In this document: in pieces, positions 7,604 through 16,355 of the stretch
How the letters are laid out: every line of letters starts with the position of its first letter
Position numbering within the stretch: the stretch's first letter is position 1
Origin: Bradyrhizobium manausense
GTDB lineage: Bacteria; Pseudomonadota; Alphaproteobacteria; Rhizobiales; Xanthobacteraceae
Length of the DNA stretch: 64,000 nt
NCBI RefSeq assembly: GCF_018129685.1
Contig: NZ_JAFCLG010000002.1
Coordinates: 1-64,000, forward strand
Direction of reading: 5' to 3'
Position numbers and translations under genes: made by a program
The notes under the pieces: generated by a model
The model's input: only the letters and a program-made list of their open reading frames with translations
Told to the model about the DNA's origin: nothing
Databases searched by the model: none

Positions 7604-8590
7604 CTATTCGACCCGTCCGATCTTCTTGACCGCCGCGATCAGCCGCGCGCTATCGGTCGCCACGAAGTCAGCGAATGCGGGCGCGTCCTGATAGGCGACG
7701 AGACTACCCGAGGCTTCGAATGTCCTCAGCACATCCGGGCTCGTCATCACCTGCGCCATCGCCTCGCGCAGACGTGCCGCGATCGGCGCAGGGAGCGCGC
7801 TCTGCGCAAACAGTCCGGCCCAGATGTACATCTCGACATCCTTGTAGCCGAGCTCCCGGAAGGTGGGCACGTCAGGAAAGCTCGCGATGCGCTGCGCGCC
7901 GCAATTGCCGAGTACGCGCAGCTTGCCGTCATCGACCTGCGGTTTCAGCGTGCCCGGCGCCGCCGCAATCGCCTGCACGGTGCCGCCGAGCAGCGCAGTC
8001 AATGCCGGCCCCGCACCGCGGAACGGCACATGCAATAACTTGATATCGGCGCTGCTGGCGAACATCTCCATCGCGACATGCAGCGTGCCGTAGGGACCGG
8101 ACGAGCCATAGGTGATCTGCCCCGGGTGTTTCTTTGCGTCCTCGACAAAGTCCTGCGCCGTCTTCCAGGGTGCCGAAGCCGGTACCGCGAGCAACGTGGG
8201 ATCGGCCAGCACGCGCGCGATCGGCATGAACTGCGACACTTCGTAGGCGACGGGCCGGTCGAACAGCCGGTCGGCCTCGGGCAGCACCGCCAGCGAGGAC
8301 AATGTCATCAGCAGCGTGTAGCCGTCGGGCTCGGCGCGCGCGGCCGCGGCATTGCCGACCGATCCGCCCGCTCCGCCGGCGCGGTTGTCGACGATGACAG
8401 ACTTACCGAGAATCCGCTCCAGCGCCTGCGCGACGGGACGCGCGGCAAGGTCGGCCTGGCCACCGGCCGGGAACGGCACGATCATGGTGATGTTGCGGAC
8501 GGGATAGGTTTGCGCGAGCGCCGGTCGCGAGATGATTGTTTGCGTCAGCGGCAGGGCAGCCGCGGCGCGCAGCAGGTCACGGCGGTTCAT
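7604..8590 (-). CDS. Bug-family (TctC-like) periplasmic substrate-binding protein
   Basis: The 328-residue protein has an export signal (MNRRDLLRAA..., cleaved near PALAQ; Tat-like twin Arg) followed by the Bug/TctC fold. Diagnostic segments are IVPFPAGGQAD, VDNRAGGAGGSVG, the GPYGTLHVAMEMF loop and VPFRGAGPALTALLGG. Bug proteins bind small carboxylates and usually serve tripartite TctABC transporters. No tctA or tctB is adjacent, as is common for orphan Bug genes. The ligand is unknown. It lies alone between a small secreted protein gene and a palindromic repeat. Confidence 0.9.
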   Translation of the reverse strand: MNRRDLLRAAAALPLTQTIISRPALAQTYPVRNITMIVPFPAGGQADLAARPVAQALERILGKSVIVDNRAGGAGGSVGNAAAARAEPDGYTLLMTLSSLAVLPEADRLFDRPVAYEVSQFMPIARVLADPTLLAVPASAPWKTAQDFVEDAKKHPGQITYGSSGPYGTLHVAMEMFASSADIKLLHVPFRGAGPALTALLGGTVQAIAAAPGTLKPQVDDGKLRVLGNCGAQRIASFPDVPTFRELGYKDVEMYIWAGLFAQSALPAPIAARLREAMAQVMTSPDVLRTFEASGSLVAYQDAPAFADFVATDSARLIAAVKKIGRVE

Positions 8591-8692
8591 CGGCAGCCTC
8601 CCCCGATATCATTTTGTTGTTTGTTCGAGGAGAGTAGCGGCTCGCGGCGAGCACGCAAAGCGGCTTGTGAGCGATGCCGTCTCAAAGGGCTC

Positions 8693-8772
8693 CGTCATTG
8701 CGAGGGCAGCAAAGCAATCCAGAGTCTTTCCGCGGAGGGATTCTGGATTGCTTCGCTGCGCTCGCAATGACG
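8693..8772. repeat. Palindromic intergenic repeat (type A)
   Basis: The element starts CGTCATTGCGAG and ends with its exact complement CTCGCAATGACG. An inner pair of arms (AGCAATCCAGA near 8714 and TCTGGATTGC near 8742) folds the rest into a long hairpin. It lies between the start of the Bug gene and the end of the LysR gene. The form matches dispersed palindromic elements of Bradyrhizobium-like genomes. Confidence 0.85.
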
Positions 8773-8800
8773 GGTTGACGGAGCGTGCTCGCCTTACAAG

Positions 8801-9736
8801 CTACCCCGCTTTCCCGCTCTTCTTCGGCTTCCGCTTGCAGGTGCCCGGCAGCTTGGCCGCGAGGAAATCGCCGAGTGCTTCGACGCGCGCGGGGCGCGGG
8901 CCGCCGGGTGGGGTTACCAGGTGTACGGCGCCTTCGGCCTGCTTCCAGTCTTTCAGGATCACTTCGACTTCACCCGATGAAATCGCCTCGCCGACGATGA
9001 ATTCGGGCAGCTCGGCGATGCCGAGGCCCGCGATCAGCGACGGCATCACCGCTTCGCCATTGTTGACGCGGAGCTGGCCGCCGGGGCGGACACTCGCCTG
9101 CTCGCCGGCCGCGTTGGTGTAGTGCCAGACGTTGGGCGTCGAAAGATAGGCGTAGCTGAAGCATTTGTGCTCGGCGAGGTGCATCGGATGCGTCGGCCGG
9201 CCGTGCTTCTTCAGATAGGACGGCGCGGCCACCGTGAAACGCGGCATGGTGAAGAGGCGCCGCGCGATCAGCGAGGAGTCCGCCAGCCGTGCGATCCGCA
9301 CCGCGATGTCAAAACCTTCGCCGATGAGATCGACGGTCGCATCGCTCAAATGCAGATCGACCGAGACCTCCGGATAGGTCTCGAAAAACTCCGGCAAGAG
9401 CGGCGCCACCGCCTTGATGCCGAACGTCATGGGCACCGCGAGCCGCACCAGGCCGCGCGGCGCCACCGATTGCGCGAGCGCCTCGTTCTCGGCCGCTTCC
9501 CCGTCGGCGAGCAGCCGCGTCGCGCGGTCGGCCAGCTTGTGCCCGGCGTCGGTGAGCGCGAGCCGGCGCGAGGTGCGGTTGAACAGCCTGGCGCCGAGCC
9601 GCTCCTCCAGCCGGGTGACCGCCTTGGAGACAGTCGCCTTGGACATTGCGAGCTCGCTCGCGGCCCCCGCAAACGACCGTAATTCCACGACTTTTGCGAA
9701 GATCGCGAGCGCCTCGAAGTCGGGGAGTTTTGCCAT
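8801..9736 (-). CDS. LysR-family transcriptional regulator
   Basis: The 311-residue protein has an N-terminal winged HTH (residues 6-65, with FAGAASELAMSKATVSKAVTRLEERLGARLFNRTSRR) and a C-terminal periplasmic-binding-like effector domain (about 90-295). The pattern fits the DNA-binding branch that controls adjacent redox genes, such as regulators next to pirin/WrbA pairs. It is divergent from the pirin-wrbA operon with a 116-base intergenic region, the classic LysR arrangement, so it probably regulates that operon and itself. The C-terminus ends in a Lys-rich tail (KRKPKKSGKAG). The inducer is unknown. Confidence 0.92.
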   Translation of the reverse strand: MAKLPDFEALAIFAKVVELRSFAGAASELAMSKATVSKAVTRLEERLGARLFNRTSRRLALTDAGHKLADRATRLLADGEAAENEALAQSVAPRGLVRLAVPMTFGIKAVAPLLPEFFETYPEVSVDLHLSDATVDLIGEGFDIAVRIARLADSSLIARRLFTMPRFTVAAPSYLKKHGRPTHPMHLAEHKCFSYAYLSTPNVWHYTNAAGEQASVRPGGQLRVNNGEAVMPSLIAGLGIAELPEFIVGEAISSGEVEVILKDWKQAEGAVHLVTPPGGPRPARVEALGDFLAAKLPGTCKRKPKKSGKAG

Positions 9737-9852
9737 GGCCCGGTCCCGTAATGCTATTTAGGGAAACAATGTGTTTCGACAGTTTCTATTTCTATACCAC
9801 AGACGGAGGCTTATCCAAGCTTCATCAGGACTTCAGGACTGGAGAGATTCCC

Positions 9853-10551
9853 ATGATCGAACTCAGACCTTTCGCAAAACTCGGCGGCGCCGATCACGGC
9901 TGGCTCAAGGCCAGGCATCATTTCTCCTTCGCGGACCACTACGATCCGAACAACATGGGTCATGGGTCCTTGCGGGTGTGGAACGACGACGAGATCGCGC
10001 CGAATACCGGCTTTCCCGCCCACCCCCACGCCAACATGGAAATCATCACCTATGTGCGCGAGGGTGCGATCACCCATCAGGACAGCCTTGGCAACAAGGG
10101 CCGCACCGAAGCGGGCGACGTGCAGGTGATGAGCGCCGGCAGCGGCATCCGCCACTCCGAGTACAATCTCGAGCCGACCAGGACCCGTATCTTCCAGATC
10201 TGGATCGAGCCGACCGCGCGCGGCGGCCAGCCAACCTGGGGATCGAAGCCGTTCCCGAAGGCGGACCGTTCCGGCAAGCTCGTCACCATCGCGAGCGGCG
10301 TTGCAGGCGACACCGACGCGCTGCCGATCCGCGCCGATGCGCGGGTGCTCGCCACCACGCTGAAGGCCGGCGAGAGCGCCGAGTACGAGCCACAGAAGGC
10401 GCGGCACCTCTACCTCGTGCCGGCCGCCGGCGCGGTCGAGATCAACGGCGTGCGCGTCAACGCCCGCGACGGCGCTGCGATCCAGGGCGAGAGCAAGCTG
10501 ACGATAACCGCCCTCGAAGACTCCGAGCTCGTGCTCGTCGACGCCGCGTAA
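9853..10551 (+). CDS. Pirin-family protein (quercetinase-like, YhhW type)
   Basis: The 232-residue bicupin has the pirin metal site His57, His59 (PAHPHANME), His101 and Glu103 (GIRHSEYN). Bacterial relatives such as E. coli YhhW show quercetin 2,3-dioxygenase activity, though the physiological substrate is usually unknown. The ATG at 9853 follows GGAGAG and removes about 69 spurious residues from a longer reading frame that overlaps the LysR gene. It is the first gene of a two-gene operon with wrbA. A cytoplasmic redox or electrophile response role is inferred from context. Confidence 0.92.
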   Translation: MIELRPFAKLGGADHGWLKARHHFSFADHYDPNNMGHGSLRVWNDDEIAPNTGFPAHPHANMEIITYVREGAITHQDSLGNKGRTEAGDVQVMSAGSGIRHSEYNLEPTRTRIFQIWIEPTARGGQPTWGSKPFPKADRSGKLVTIASGVAGDTDALPIRADARVLATTLKAGESAEYEPQKARHLYLVPAAGAVEINGVRVNARDGAAIQGESKLTITALEDSELVLVDAA

Positions 10552-10595
10552 CACCCGACAACCATCCATCACATCCAACTCGAACGGAGACCACC

Positions 10596-11195
10596 ATGAC
10601 CAAAGTTCTCGTCCTGTATTATTCCGCCTATGGCCATATCGAAGCGATGGCGAATGCCGTTGCCGAGGGCGCACGCGAAGCCGGCGCAACCGTCGACATC
10701 AAGCGCGTGCCCGAGCTGGTGCCGGCCGAGGTCGCCAAAGCCTCGTATTACAAGGTCGACCAGGCTGCCCCCGTCGCCAAGGTCGAGGATCTCGCGAACT
10801 ACGACGCGATCATCGTCGGCACCGGTACCCGCTTCGGCCGGATGGCTTCGCAGATGGCGAACTTCCTCGACCAGGCCGGCGGGCTCTGGGCCAAGGGGGC
10901 GCTGCATGGCAAGGTCGGCGGCGCCTTCACCGCGACCGCGACCCAGCATGGCGGCCAGGAGACGACGCTGTTCTCGATCATTACCAATCTCCTGCATTTC
11001 GGCATGGTGATCGTCGGCATGAACTACGGCTTTGCCGGCCAGATGAAGCTCGACGAAGTCACCGGCGGTGCGCCCTATGGCGCCACCACGATCACCGGCG
11101 GCGACGGCAGCCGCCACCCCAGCGCCAACGAGCTGGCCGGCGCGCGTTATCAAGGGCGCGTGATCGCGGAGACCGCGAAAAAGCTGCACGGTTAA
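10596..11195 (+). CDS. wrbA: NAD(P)H:quinone oxidoreductase, WrbA type IV
   Basis: The 199-residue flavodoxin-fold enzyme carries the FMN phosphate loop [12 protein letters not shown] (residues 8-19), the [13 protein letters not shown] loop (about 75-87) and the WrbA-specific HGGQETTL segment. WrbA is a tetrameric FMN protein reducing quinones by two electrons, which avoids semiquinone radicals. ATG 10596 follows a CGAACGGAGA ribosome binding site, 44 bases after the pirin gene, and a strong terminator-like hairpin follows 39 bases after the stop. Confidence 0.95.
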   Translation: MTKVLVLYYSAYGHIEAMANAVAEGAREAGATVDIKRVPELVPAEVAKASYYKVDQAAPVAKVEDLANYDAIIVGTGTRFGRMASQMANFLDQAGGLWAKGALHGKVGGAFTATATQHGGQETTLFSIITNLLHFGMVIVGMNYGFAGQMKLDEVTGGAPYGATTITGGDGSRHPSANELAGARYQGRVIAETAKKLHG

Positions 11196-11233
11196 GCTTA
11201 GGCCTCATAGCCAGCTGCATGGCTGATGCGACG

Positions 11234-11270
11234 GGGGCGGCATTCTCTGAAGGGAATGCCGCCCCATCTT
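11234..11270 (+). terminator. Probable terminator of the pirin-wrbA operon
   Basis: A perfect 12-bp stem, GGGGCGGCATTC at 11234-11245 with its complement at 11254-11265, closes an eight-base loop and is followed by ATCTT. The stem is stable, but the T-run is weak. It sits just after wrbA. Confidence 0.75.
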
Positions 11271-11319
11271 ATGTAAGCAGGAACGACAGCGCTTACGACA
11301 CGCAAGGCTTACGAGACCA

Positions 11320-11454
11320 ATGGCTTTCGAACTTCTCCTGATCGCACAGATGATCCGCAAGCCGGCCCAGGCGCTCGCGCGCCGCTGGTATTGTCGCAGC
11401 CTGTTCCGTGCCTCGCGCGGCCGGTTTCACTGCGCCGAGTGCGGGGGATCGTGA
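11320..11454 (+). CDS. Possible 44-aa protein with a C-terminal HCAEC motif
   Basis: A frame from ATG 11320 to TGA 11452-11454 encodes 44 residues, hydrophobic and helical at the start (MAFELLLIAQMI), then basic, and ends FHCAECGGS. The two C-terminal cysteines with a neighbouring His, plus Cys25, could bind a metal. No clear ribosome binding site is visible and the frame abuts the Pcm-like gene. It may be a true small protein or chance. Confidence 0.3.
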   Translation: MAFELLLIAQMIRKPAQALARRWYCRSLFRASRGRFHCAECGGS

Positions 11455-11457
11455 CCG

Positions 11458-12342
11458 TCACGCCTGTGTGATGTCGCCGTGCGCCGGGATGCTCGCTGCC
11501 GGCGCGGATGCGGGCGCTGTTGACAGCCACCAACCGTCGCCGGCGAACCAGCAGGTGTCGTCAGGCACCTCCCCTCGCCGAAACGATTGCACGACCTCCC
11601 ATCCCCTCGCGAATGCCTCGGCCAATCGCCGGCCCGCCTCCGCGTCCTGAAGCCCCGCGCAACCGATGAACTGGGCCCGGCTCAGGAATTTGGCGGGCCA
11701 GGCCGCCCCCTGCTCCGGACGCGTGATCATCAGCATGCCGCCGAGCATGCCCTCGGGCGCGAGCGGAAACACCAGCCGGCCGCCGGGGCGCAACGCCTCG
11801 AGCCATTCCGTGGCCGGCTGCGCCGCGCCCGCGCAGACATAGATCACGTCGACGCTGGGCAGATCGGACGCGATGCCCGAGCGCTCACGCAGCTCGACGG
11901 TGGCGATATCCTTCAAATTCTCGCGCGCAAGCCCCGCCAGGCGCGCGTCGATCTCATAGGCATAGACGCGGCCCTTGGGCCCGGCGAGTTCGGCGAGAAT
12001 GGCGGTGTAGTAGCCGGTGCCCGCACCGATCTGCAGCACGGTCTCGCCTTCCCTGACACCTGTGCCGCTCAGCCAGTAAGCGTGCGCGCCGGGCATGCCG
12101 ATGTTGACGCCGCGCGCCGGATCGAGCGCGAGAAGCGCGTTCTGATAGAGAAAGGCGGGATCGTCATCGGGCGTCACGACATAGGGATGGCCGCCGAAGG
12201 AGATCGACCACGGTCCTGGGCCGGCGAAGGGCTCGCGCCTCACGTTGCGAAAGGCCCGCTCGAGACGAGGGTCCGTGGCCTTGGCCGCAGTGCAGATCAA
12301 TTGCGCAAAGAAAGCACGATATTTCGCCGACCGGTCGTCCAT
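11458..12342 (-). CDS. Protein-L-isoaspartate O-methyltransferase-like SAM methyltransferase
   Basis: The 294-residue protein has SAM motif I VLQIGAGTGYY (about 103-112), an acidic strand end (YAYEIDARLA) and the Pcm-like region upstream (FLYQNALLALDPARGVNIGMP, about 64-84). Pcm enzymes repair isoaspartyl residues, but the usual substrate motif of true Pcm is only partly present and the C-terminus is longer, so it may methylate another substrate. ATG 12340-12342 is preferred because GGAGG lies just upstream; the upstream extension of 21 residues lacks homology features. It is monocistronic by spacing. Confidence 0.78.
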   Translation of the reverse strand: MDDRSAKYRAFFAQLICTAAKATDPRLERAFRNVRREPFAGPGPWSISFGGHPYVVTPDDDPAFLYQNALLALDPARGVNIGMPGAHAYWLSGTGVREGETVLQIGAGTGYYTAILAELAGPKGRVYAYEIDARLAGLARENLKDIATVELRERSGIASDLPSVDVIYVCAGAAQPATEWLEALRPGGRLVFPLAPEGMLGGMLMITRPEQGAAWPAKFLSRAQFIGCAGLQDAEAGRRLAEAFARGWEVVQSFRRGEVPDDTCWFAGDGWWLSTAPASAPAASIPAHGDITQA

Positions 12343-12440
12343 GCCGCCTCCTGCTTGCGGAGGCAACGATAGCACAACGATTGCGATATTCGAGTGACCT
12401 TGCAACCCGCGAGCGACGAGCGCTCCAGCGCGTTCCCTTT

Positions 12441-13589
12441 TTAGCGCGCTCCCTTGCCGATCGCCCGCGCCGCAAGGGCTGCGAGCTTCGGATGGCGGCG
12501 CAGACCCTGCGCGGCATGGTCACGCAGGACGTAAGGCAGCCCGCGCCAGGACAGGGCGACGCTGGCATCGGTCAGGGCGACCTGTTCGGCGCCGAAGCGA
12601 CGCTTGTAGTCGTGATTGCCGATGCTGAGATCGAAACGCCGCACGCCCTGCGCATGCAGCGCCGCCATGGTGCGCTCGGTGACGAGCAGTCCCGGAGAGC
12701 AATTCGCCCATCGCCTGCCGGCATGGCCGATGCGCAGCAGGAAATAGGTCGCGCCATGTCTGACGCCGAGCGTGGTGGCGACGACGCCCTCGTCGCAGAC
12801 GAGCGCCGAGATCACCGCGTAGCCTTCCGCAACACCCTGCCGGGCGACGTCGCGGTAGAAGCCGGCATGGGCCGCATCATTGAGCACGAACCGCGAGCCG
12901 AGCTGGTGCATACGCTCCTGCTGCTGGGCGTCCATCACGTCGAGCAGTTCGTGCGCGCGCTCAATGTCCGTGGCGATCTCGAACCGCGCGCCGGGGTTGC
13001 GGTTGAACACGCGCCAGCAGCGCGGCATCTGCATGCGCTTGATCGAGGCCTGGTACTGCCCGTAGTCGTCGCCCATCATCACCAGATTGCCGTTGAGCGA
13101 TGACGATCCCGGCCGGCCGAGCGACACCAGTGGGTTCGGCCGGGCGCCGACATGGGACGGCATTTTTTTCAAACGCAGCACGTCGAAACGATCGGGCAAG
13201 GCGCGCAAGGCATCGACCAGCGCCGCGCCGATCGCTTGTGCGCCCGCCGCGTCGAACGTCGCATCAACGGCCAGGATCGGGGCGTTGTTGTCGGAGACAC
13301 CGAGATCGGCAAACTCGACGACGCGGATGCCGCGCCTCGTGTGGCTGAACATCGGCACGATCGCGATATCCCTGGCCGTCGCCGTATCGGTGATGATTGC
13401 GATCAGCGGCGCGACGTCGTGAAAGGCCTTGTACCAGGCGTCGAGCCAGTAACCATGCTGGAACGCGGTGCGATGGCCGGCGTTCAGGCGCAATGCGGCC
13501 CTGTGCCAGTCACGCATGAAATCGACCGAGATTCCCGACGTGCTGGACGACACCCGACCGTCTAAGTGCTCAACGCTGAGAAACGCCAT
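12441..13589 (-). CDS. GNAT-family acetyltransferase of the BcsL/CelD type, polysaccharide-associated
   Basis: This 382-residue protein has the double-GNAT architecture of the CelD/BcsL family: an N-terminal GNAT-like half, then a second half with TTLGVRHGATYFLLRIGHAGRRWANCSPG and the terminal motif RRFDLSIGNHDYKRRFG. Members are associated with cellulose and exopolysaccharide loci and are thought to transfer acyl groups in sugar polymer synthesis. It is the distal gene of a minus-strand run with the polymerase and glycosyltransferase, and 148 bases separate it from the polymerase. Donor and acceptor are unknown. Confidence 0.8.
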   Translation of the reverse strand: MAFLSVEHLDGRVSSSTSGISVDFMRDWHRAALRLNAGHRTAFQHGYWLDAWYKAFHDVAPLIAIITDTATARDIAIVPMFSHTRRGIRVVEFADLGVSDNNAPILAVDATFDAAGAQAIGAALVDALRALPDRFDVLRLKKMPSHVGARPNPLVSLGRPGSSSLNGNLVMMGDDYGQYQASIKRMQMPRCWRVFNRNPGARFEIATDIERAHELLDVMDAQQQERMHQLGSRFVLNDAAHAGFYRDVARQGVAEGYAVISALVCDEGVVATTLGVRHGATYFLLRIGHAGRRWANCSPGLLVTERTMAALHAQGVRRFDLSIGNHDYKRRFGAEQVALTDASVALSWRGLPYVLRDHAAQGLRRHPKLAALAARAIGKGAR

Positions 13590-13737
13590 TTGCGAGGCAT
13601 ACAGTTACAATACATGTCCAGATAGATTATGTTTTGCCGCAGACCTCAAGTTACGTCGCAGCTTATCGTTAAGCCGTTACCGTCAGGCCGAGCGCTCTCC
13701 CGTGTCCCGATATGGAACGCGCGTCTGCGACAACTTG

Positions 13738-15090
13738 TCAGCGACCGGGTTCCGGCCGCTCGACACATTGAAATCTCGCCAGGAAATGCAGGCCGGCCAC
13801 GGCGAGAGCGAACATGAACCAGACCGGATTTTGACGCTCGAGCAGGAAGGTCTCGGTCGCCCCGAAATACAGGCCGAACAGCCAGATGGTGAGGAACAGC
13901 TTGCCGAGCGCGTTGCTGCGGCTGTGAGCCTGGGCCTCATGGAAATTGCGCAGCGGCGCGAGAACGAAGATGAGGATGACGAGCAGCAGGCCCGGCAGGC
14001 CTATCGTGACGGCGAGATCGAGATAGCTGTTGTGGCTGTGCGCCGCGCTCACCGCCCACTCCGCGCCCTGGGTGGTCTGTCGCTCCGTCACGCCGTCCCA
14101 GAACGCCGCATAGCCATGGCCGGTGACCGGCTTTTCCGCAACGGCTCTGAGCGCAAACTCCCAGATCTCGGCACGGCCAGTGAAGGTGGGATCGATCGGA
14201 AGCGCGCCCGTGATGCTGCCGAGCGCCGGACTGAGGACACTGCCGACCGTCAGCAGGTTCAGCACGACCAGTGGCGCGAAGCAGATGATCCGCTTCAGCC
14301 ACAGGCTCCGCGTGAGGTAGACCAGCGATGCCAGGGCATAGATCGCAAGGCACAGTACCGACGATGTCTTGCCGCCGGTGAAGACCAGGAAGACGCCGGC
14401 AAGCAGCGCGATCGCAGGTCCCATCACGAAGGAGCCGACGGCTGCCAGGTAAATGCCTGTATAAACCAGGATGGTCATGACGGGCGAGGCGACGTTCTTG
14501 TGGCCGAAGCTGCCGCGCCAGTCGCCGGCGAGCTGCGGCTCTGTGACATCGAGCGCGCTGTGGATCGAAAATTGCGGGGCAAAGAAGACGCCGAGATAGC
14601 ACAGCGCCAGCAGCACCAGCGCGGCGCCGCCAAGGCACAGATTGAAGCTCCGCAGCGTCGGCGGCAACAGCGGCAGCAGGACGGCGAGCGTCGTCACGCT
14701 GGTCGCGACCACGAAGCGCTGCATCGAGATCCCGCGGCTCTCGGAGAAGGCGAGATTGATCAGCATCCAGCCGATCAGGCAGACATGCAGCGGCGTGACC
14801 AGGCTTCTGAGCGAGGGCGCATCCGTCGAGAGCGTAAACAACACCGCGACCGTGGCCAGCAATCCGAATGAAATGTAGCTTGTCGCCAACCGTCCGCCGA
14901 CGACGTTGGCAATGTCGGGATTGCGCAAATCCGGAAACGGATCGAGCGTGATCAGGACCAGCAGCAGGGTGGTGACGGCAACGAGACAACGCGCCACGTT
15001 CGCGACGTCCAGCCGTGCAAGCACGCCACGCAGCGCGTGGCCGAACGAGCCGGCCTCGACGTCGGTCATGTCTGCGGCGCTACGATCCAT
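13738..15090 (-). CDS. O-antigen ligase/Wzy-type polysaccharide polymerase
   Basis: The 450-residue integral membrane protein has about ten to twelve hydrophobic spans and the large periplasmic loop of the Wzy/WaaL superfamily. That loop includes GSFGHKNVAS, the FTGRAEIWEFAL segment and the late AHSHNSYLDLAVTIGLPG, where the conserved catalytic-type His and Arg lie. Rhizobial ExoQ-like proteins of this type polymerise exopolysaccharide repeats at the inner membrane. The start is an ATG after a CGAGAGG site; Met8 is an alternative. A CtrA-like box lies 54 bases upstream of the start. Confidence 0.85.
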   Translation of the reverse strand: MDRSAADMTDVEAGSFGHALRGVLARLDVANVARCLVAVTTLLLVLITLDPFPDLRNPDIANVVGGRLATSYISFGLLATVAVLFTLSTDAPSLRSLVTPLHVCLIGWMLINLAFSESRGISMQRFVVATSVTTLAVLLPLLPPTLRSFNLCLGGAALVLLALCYLGVFFAPQFSIHSALDVTEPQLAGDWRGSFGHKNVASPVMTILVYTGIYLAAVGSFVMGPAIALLAGVFLVFTGGKTSSVLCLAIYALASLVYLTRSLWLKRIICFAPLVVLNLLTVGSVLSPALGSITGALPIDPTFTGRAEIWEFALRAVAEKPVTGHGYAAFWDGVTERQTTQGAEWAVSAAHSHNSYLDLAVTIGLPGLLLVILIFVLAPLRNFHEAQAHSRSNALGKLFLTIWLFGLYFGATETFLLERQNPVWFMFALAVAGLHFLARFQCVERPEPGR

Positions 15091-15129
15091 GCCTCTCGGC
15101 CTGACGGGACGATGGAGAACCCTGAGGGT

Positions 15130-16236
15130 CTAACCCATCCCCGTTAACCATCCGTCAACCAGCATGCCGGAGGCGGCAGAAACCCGGCTCTGCCGCGCAA
15201 CGCCGCGCGCGATCTCGTAATATTGCAGCGCGCGCTGCTCCAGCGTCAGATTGTCCATGATGTAGCCGCGCGGATCGAACTTGCCCGTGCTGCAGCCGGC
15301 CCAGAAATCGGTCCAGCGTTCCTCGAAGCCGGCGCTGTCCGTGAATTTGAGGCCGCAGCGATCGTCCCAATAGGGCACCGACGAGACCGGCGCGAACCGG
15401 ACGCGGTGCGGATAATAGTCGGGATCGGGCCACGGGCCGCCGGGATCCCAGGCGAACACCGGCACGCCGCTGGACAGGGCCTGCTGATAGGCGATTCCCT
15501 GGCTCTCGTTCTGGCACAGGAAGATCATCGCGCGCGAACGCGCCAGCGCCGCTTGATAGTCTTCCTCCCTGTAGCTGCCATAACGCAGCTCCGTGAAGGA
15601 GCGGCCCTCCTTGATCAGCCGCTCGCGAACCGGCTCGACCAGCTCCGGCACGTAGCGATCGCGATCCCAGCTGACCTTGTCGTACAGAAGGACATCGACG
15701 GTCTTGTCACGCGGGCGCGACGGCGCCCACATATCCGTGTCGATGCCGACCGGCCACGCCTCTGTCTCCGGCCAATGCGGCCGGTACATCTCGGCATACC
15801 AGGGGCCGGGCACCACGACCTTCTTGACTGGAAGGCGCTTGAACAGATCGGGGTCGTCGATCGGGTGATTATGCGCGGCGACGCCGAGCAGGATCGGATT
15901 CTTCCAGGCGAACTTGTCGAGCAGGAAGGTGCGGCCGATGATGCAGGCGACCTCGTCCGGATGCTGCGCGATGTAGCCGTAATCGTTGACGCGGTAACGG
16001 ATGCCGAGCCGATCGAGTCCGGCGCAGAGATTGAGGAACACGCGTAGCTGTCCGCTCATGCGCGGCTCGCCGAACAGCATCTTGCGCGCCATGCGCCGCA
16101 GATGGCGGTCTCCTGGAAACCAGCGATCGTCCTTGTCCTCGTAGAACAGGTTGAGGACCATGTCGTCGGGATCGTAGTCGAATGTCTTGGCGGGCACTGG
16201 ATCCATCCGCGGCATCAAGGCCTCGCATCCTCGCAT
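15130..16236 (-). CDS. Glycosyltransferase of the GT-B type
   Basis: The 368-residue protein has the two-domain GT-B layout: an N-terminal half with RYRVNDYGYIA and NPILLGVAAHNHP, and a C-terminal nucleotide-sugar half ending with LCQNESQGIAYQQALSSGVP (about 235-255), the E-x(7)-E-like motif of GT4-like enzymes. It has no signal peptide or membrane span and acts at the cytoplasmic face in polysaccharide assembly. The start is uncertain: ATG 16234-16236 is used; ATG at 16213-16215 has a better-spaced GAGG, and an upstream GTG also exists. The acceptor and sugar are not predictable. Confidence 0.78.
   Translation of the reverse strand: MRGCEALMPRMDPVPAKTFDYDPDDMVLNLFYEDKDDRWFPGDRHLRRMARKMLFGEPRMSGQLRVFLNLCAGLDRLGIRYRVNDYGYIAQHPDEVACIIGRTFLLDKFAWKNPILLGVAAHNHPIDDPDLFKRLPVKKVVVPGPWYAEMYRPHWPETEAWPVGIDTDMWAPSRPRDKTVDVLLYDKVSWDRDRYVPELVEPVRERLIKEGRSFTELRYGSYREEDYQAALARSRAMIFLCQNESQGIAYQQALSSGVPVFAWDPGGPWPDPDYYPHRVRFAPVSSVPYWDDRCGLKFTDSAGFEERWTDFWAGCSTGKFDPRGYIMDNLTLEQRALQYYEIARGVARQSRVSAASGMLVDGWLTGMG
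15144..15158. promoter_or_regulatory. CtrA-like box, imperfect
   Basis: TTAA-N7-TCAA, seven of eight matches to TTAA-N7-TTAA, lies 54 bases upstream of the minus-strand polymerase gene and inside the last codons of the preceding glycosyltransferase gene. It is listed because two other boxes of the same spacing occur in this locus. Confidence 0.35.
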
Positions 16237-16355
16237 GAGGCCGGCTGTCGCACCTCTCGAAATCAGGGACAGACTTAACGCCACAGGTTTAACGCTAATC
16301 TACGAAACCGGCGGCGCCGGCGCCTTCGCAACAACGATTTGATCGTTATGTGATT

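Noticed and set aside
8693..8772. Repeat considered as a terminator of the Bug gene
   Set aside because: It lies on the 5' side of the Bug gene and 3' of the LysR gene, shares ends with dispersed palindromes and has no T-run.
9646..9852. Longer N-terminus for the pirin protein
   Set aside because: The extension overlaps the divergent LysR gene, lacks conserved residues, and the ATG at 9853 has a clear GGAGAG site.
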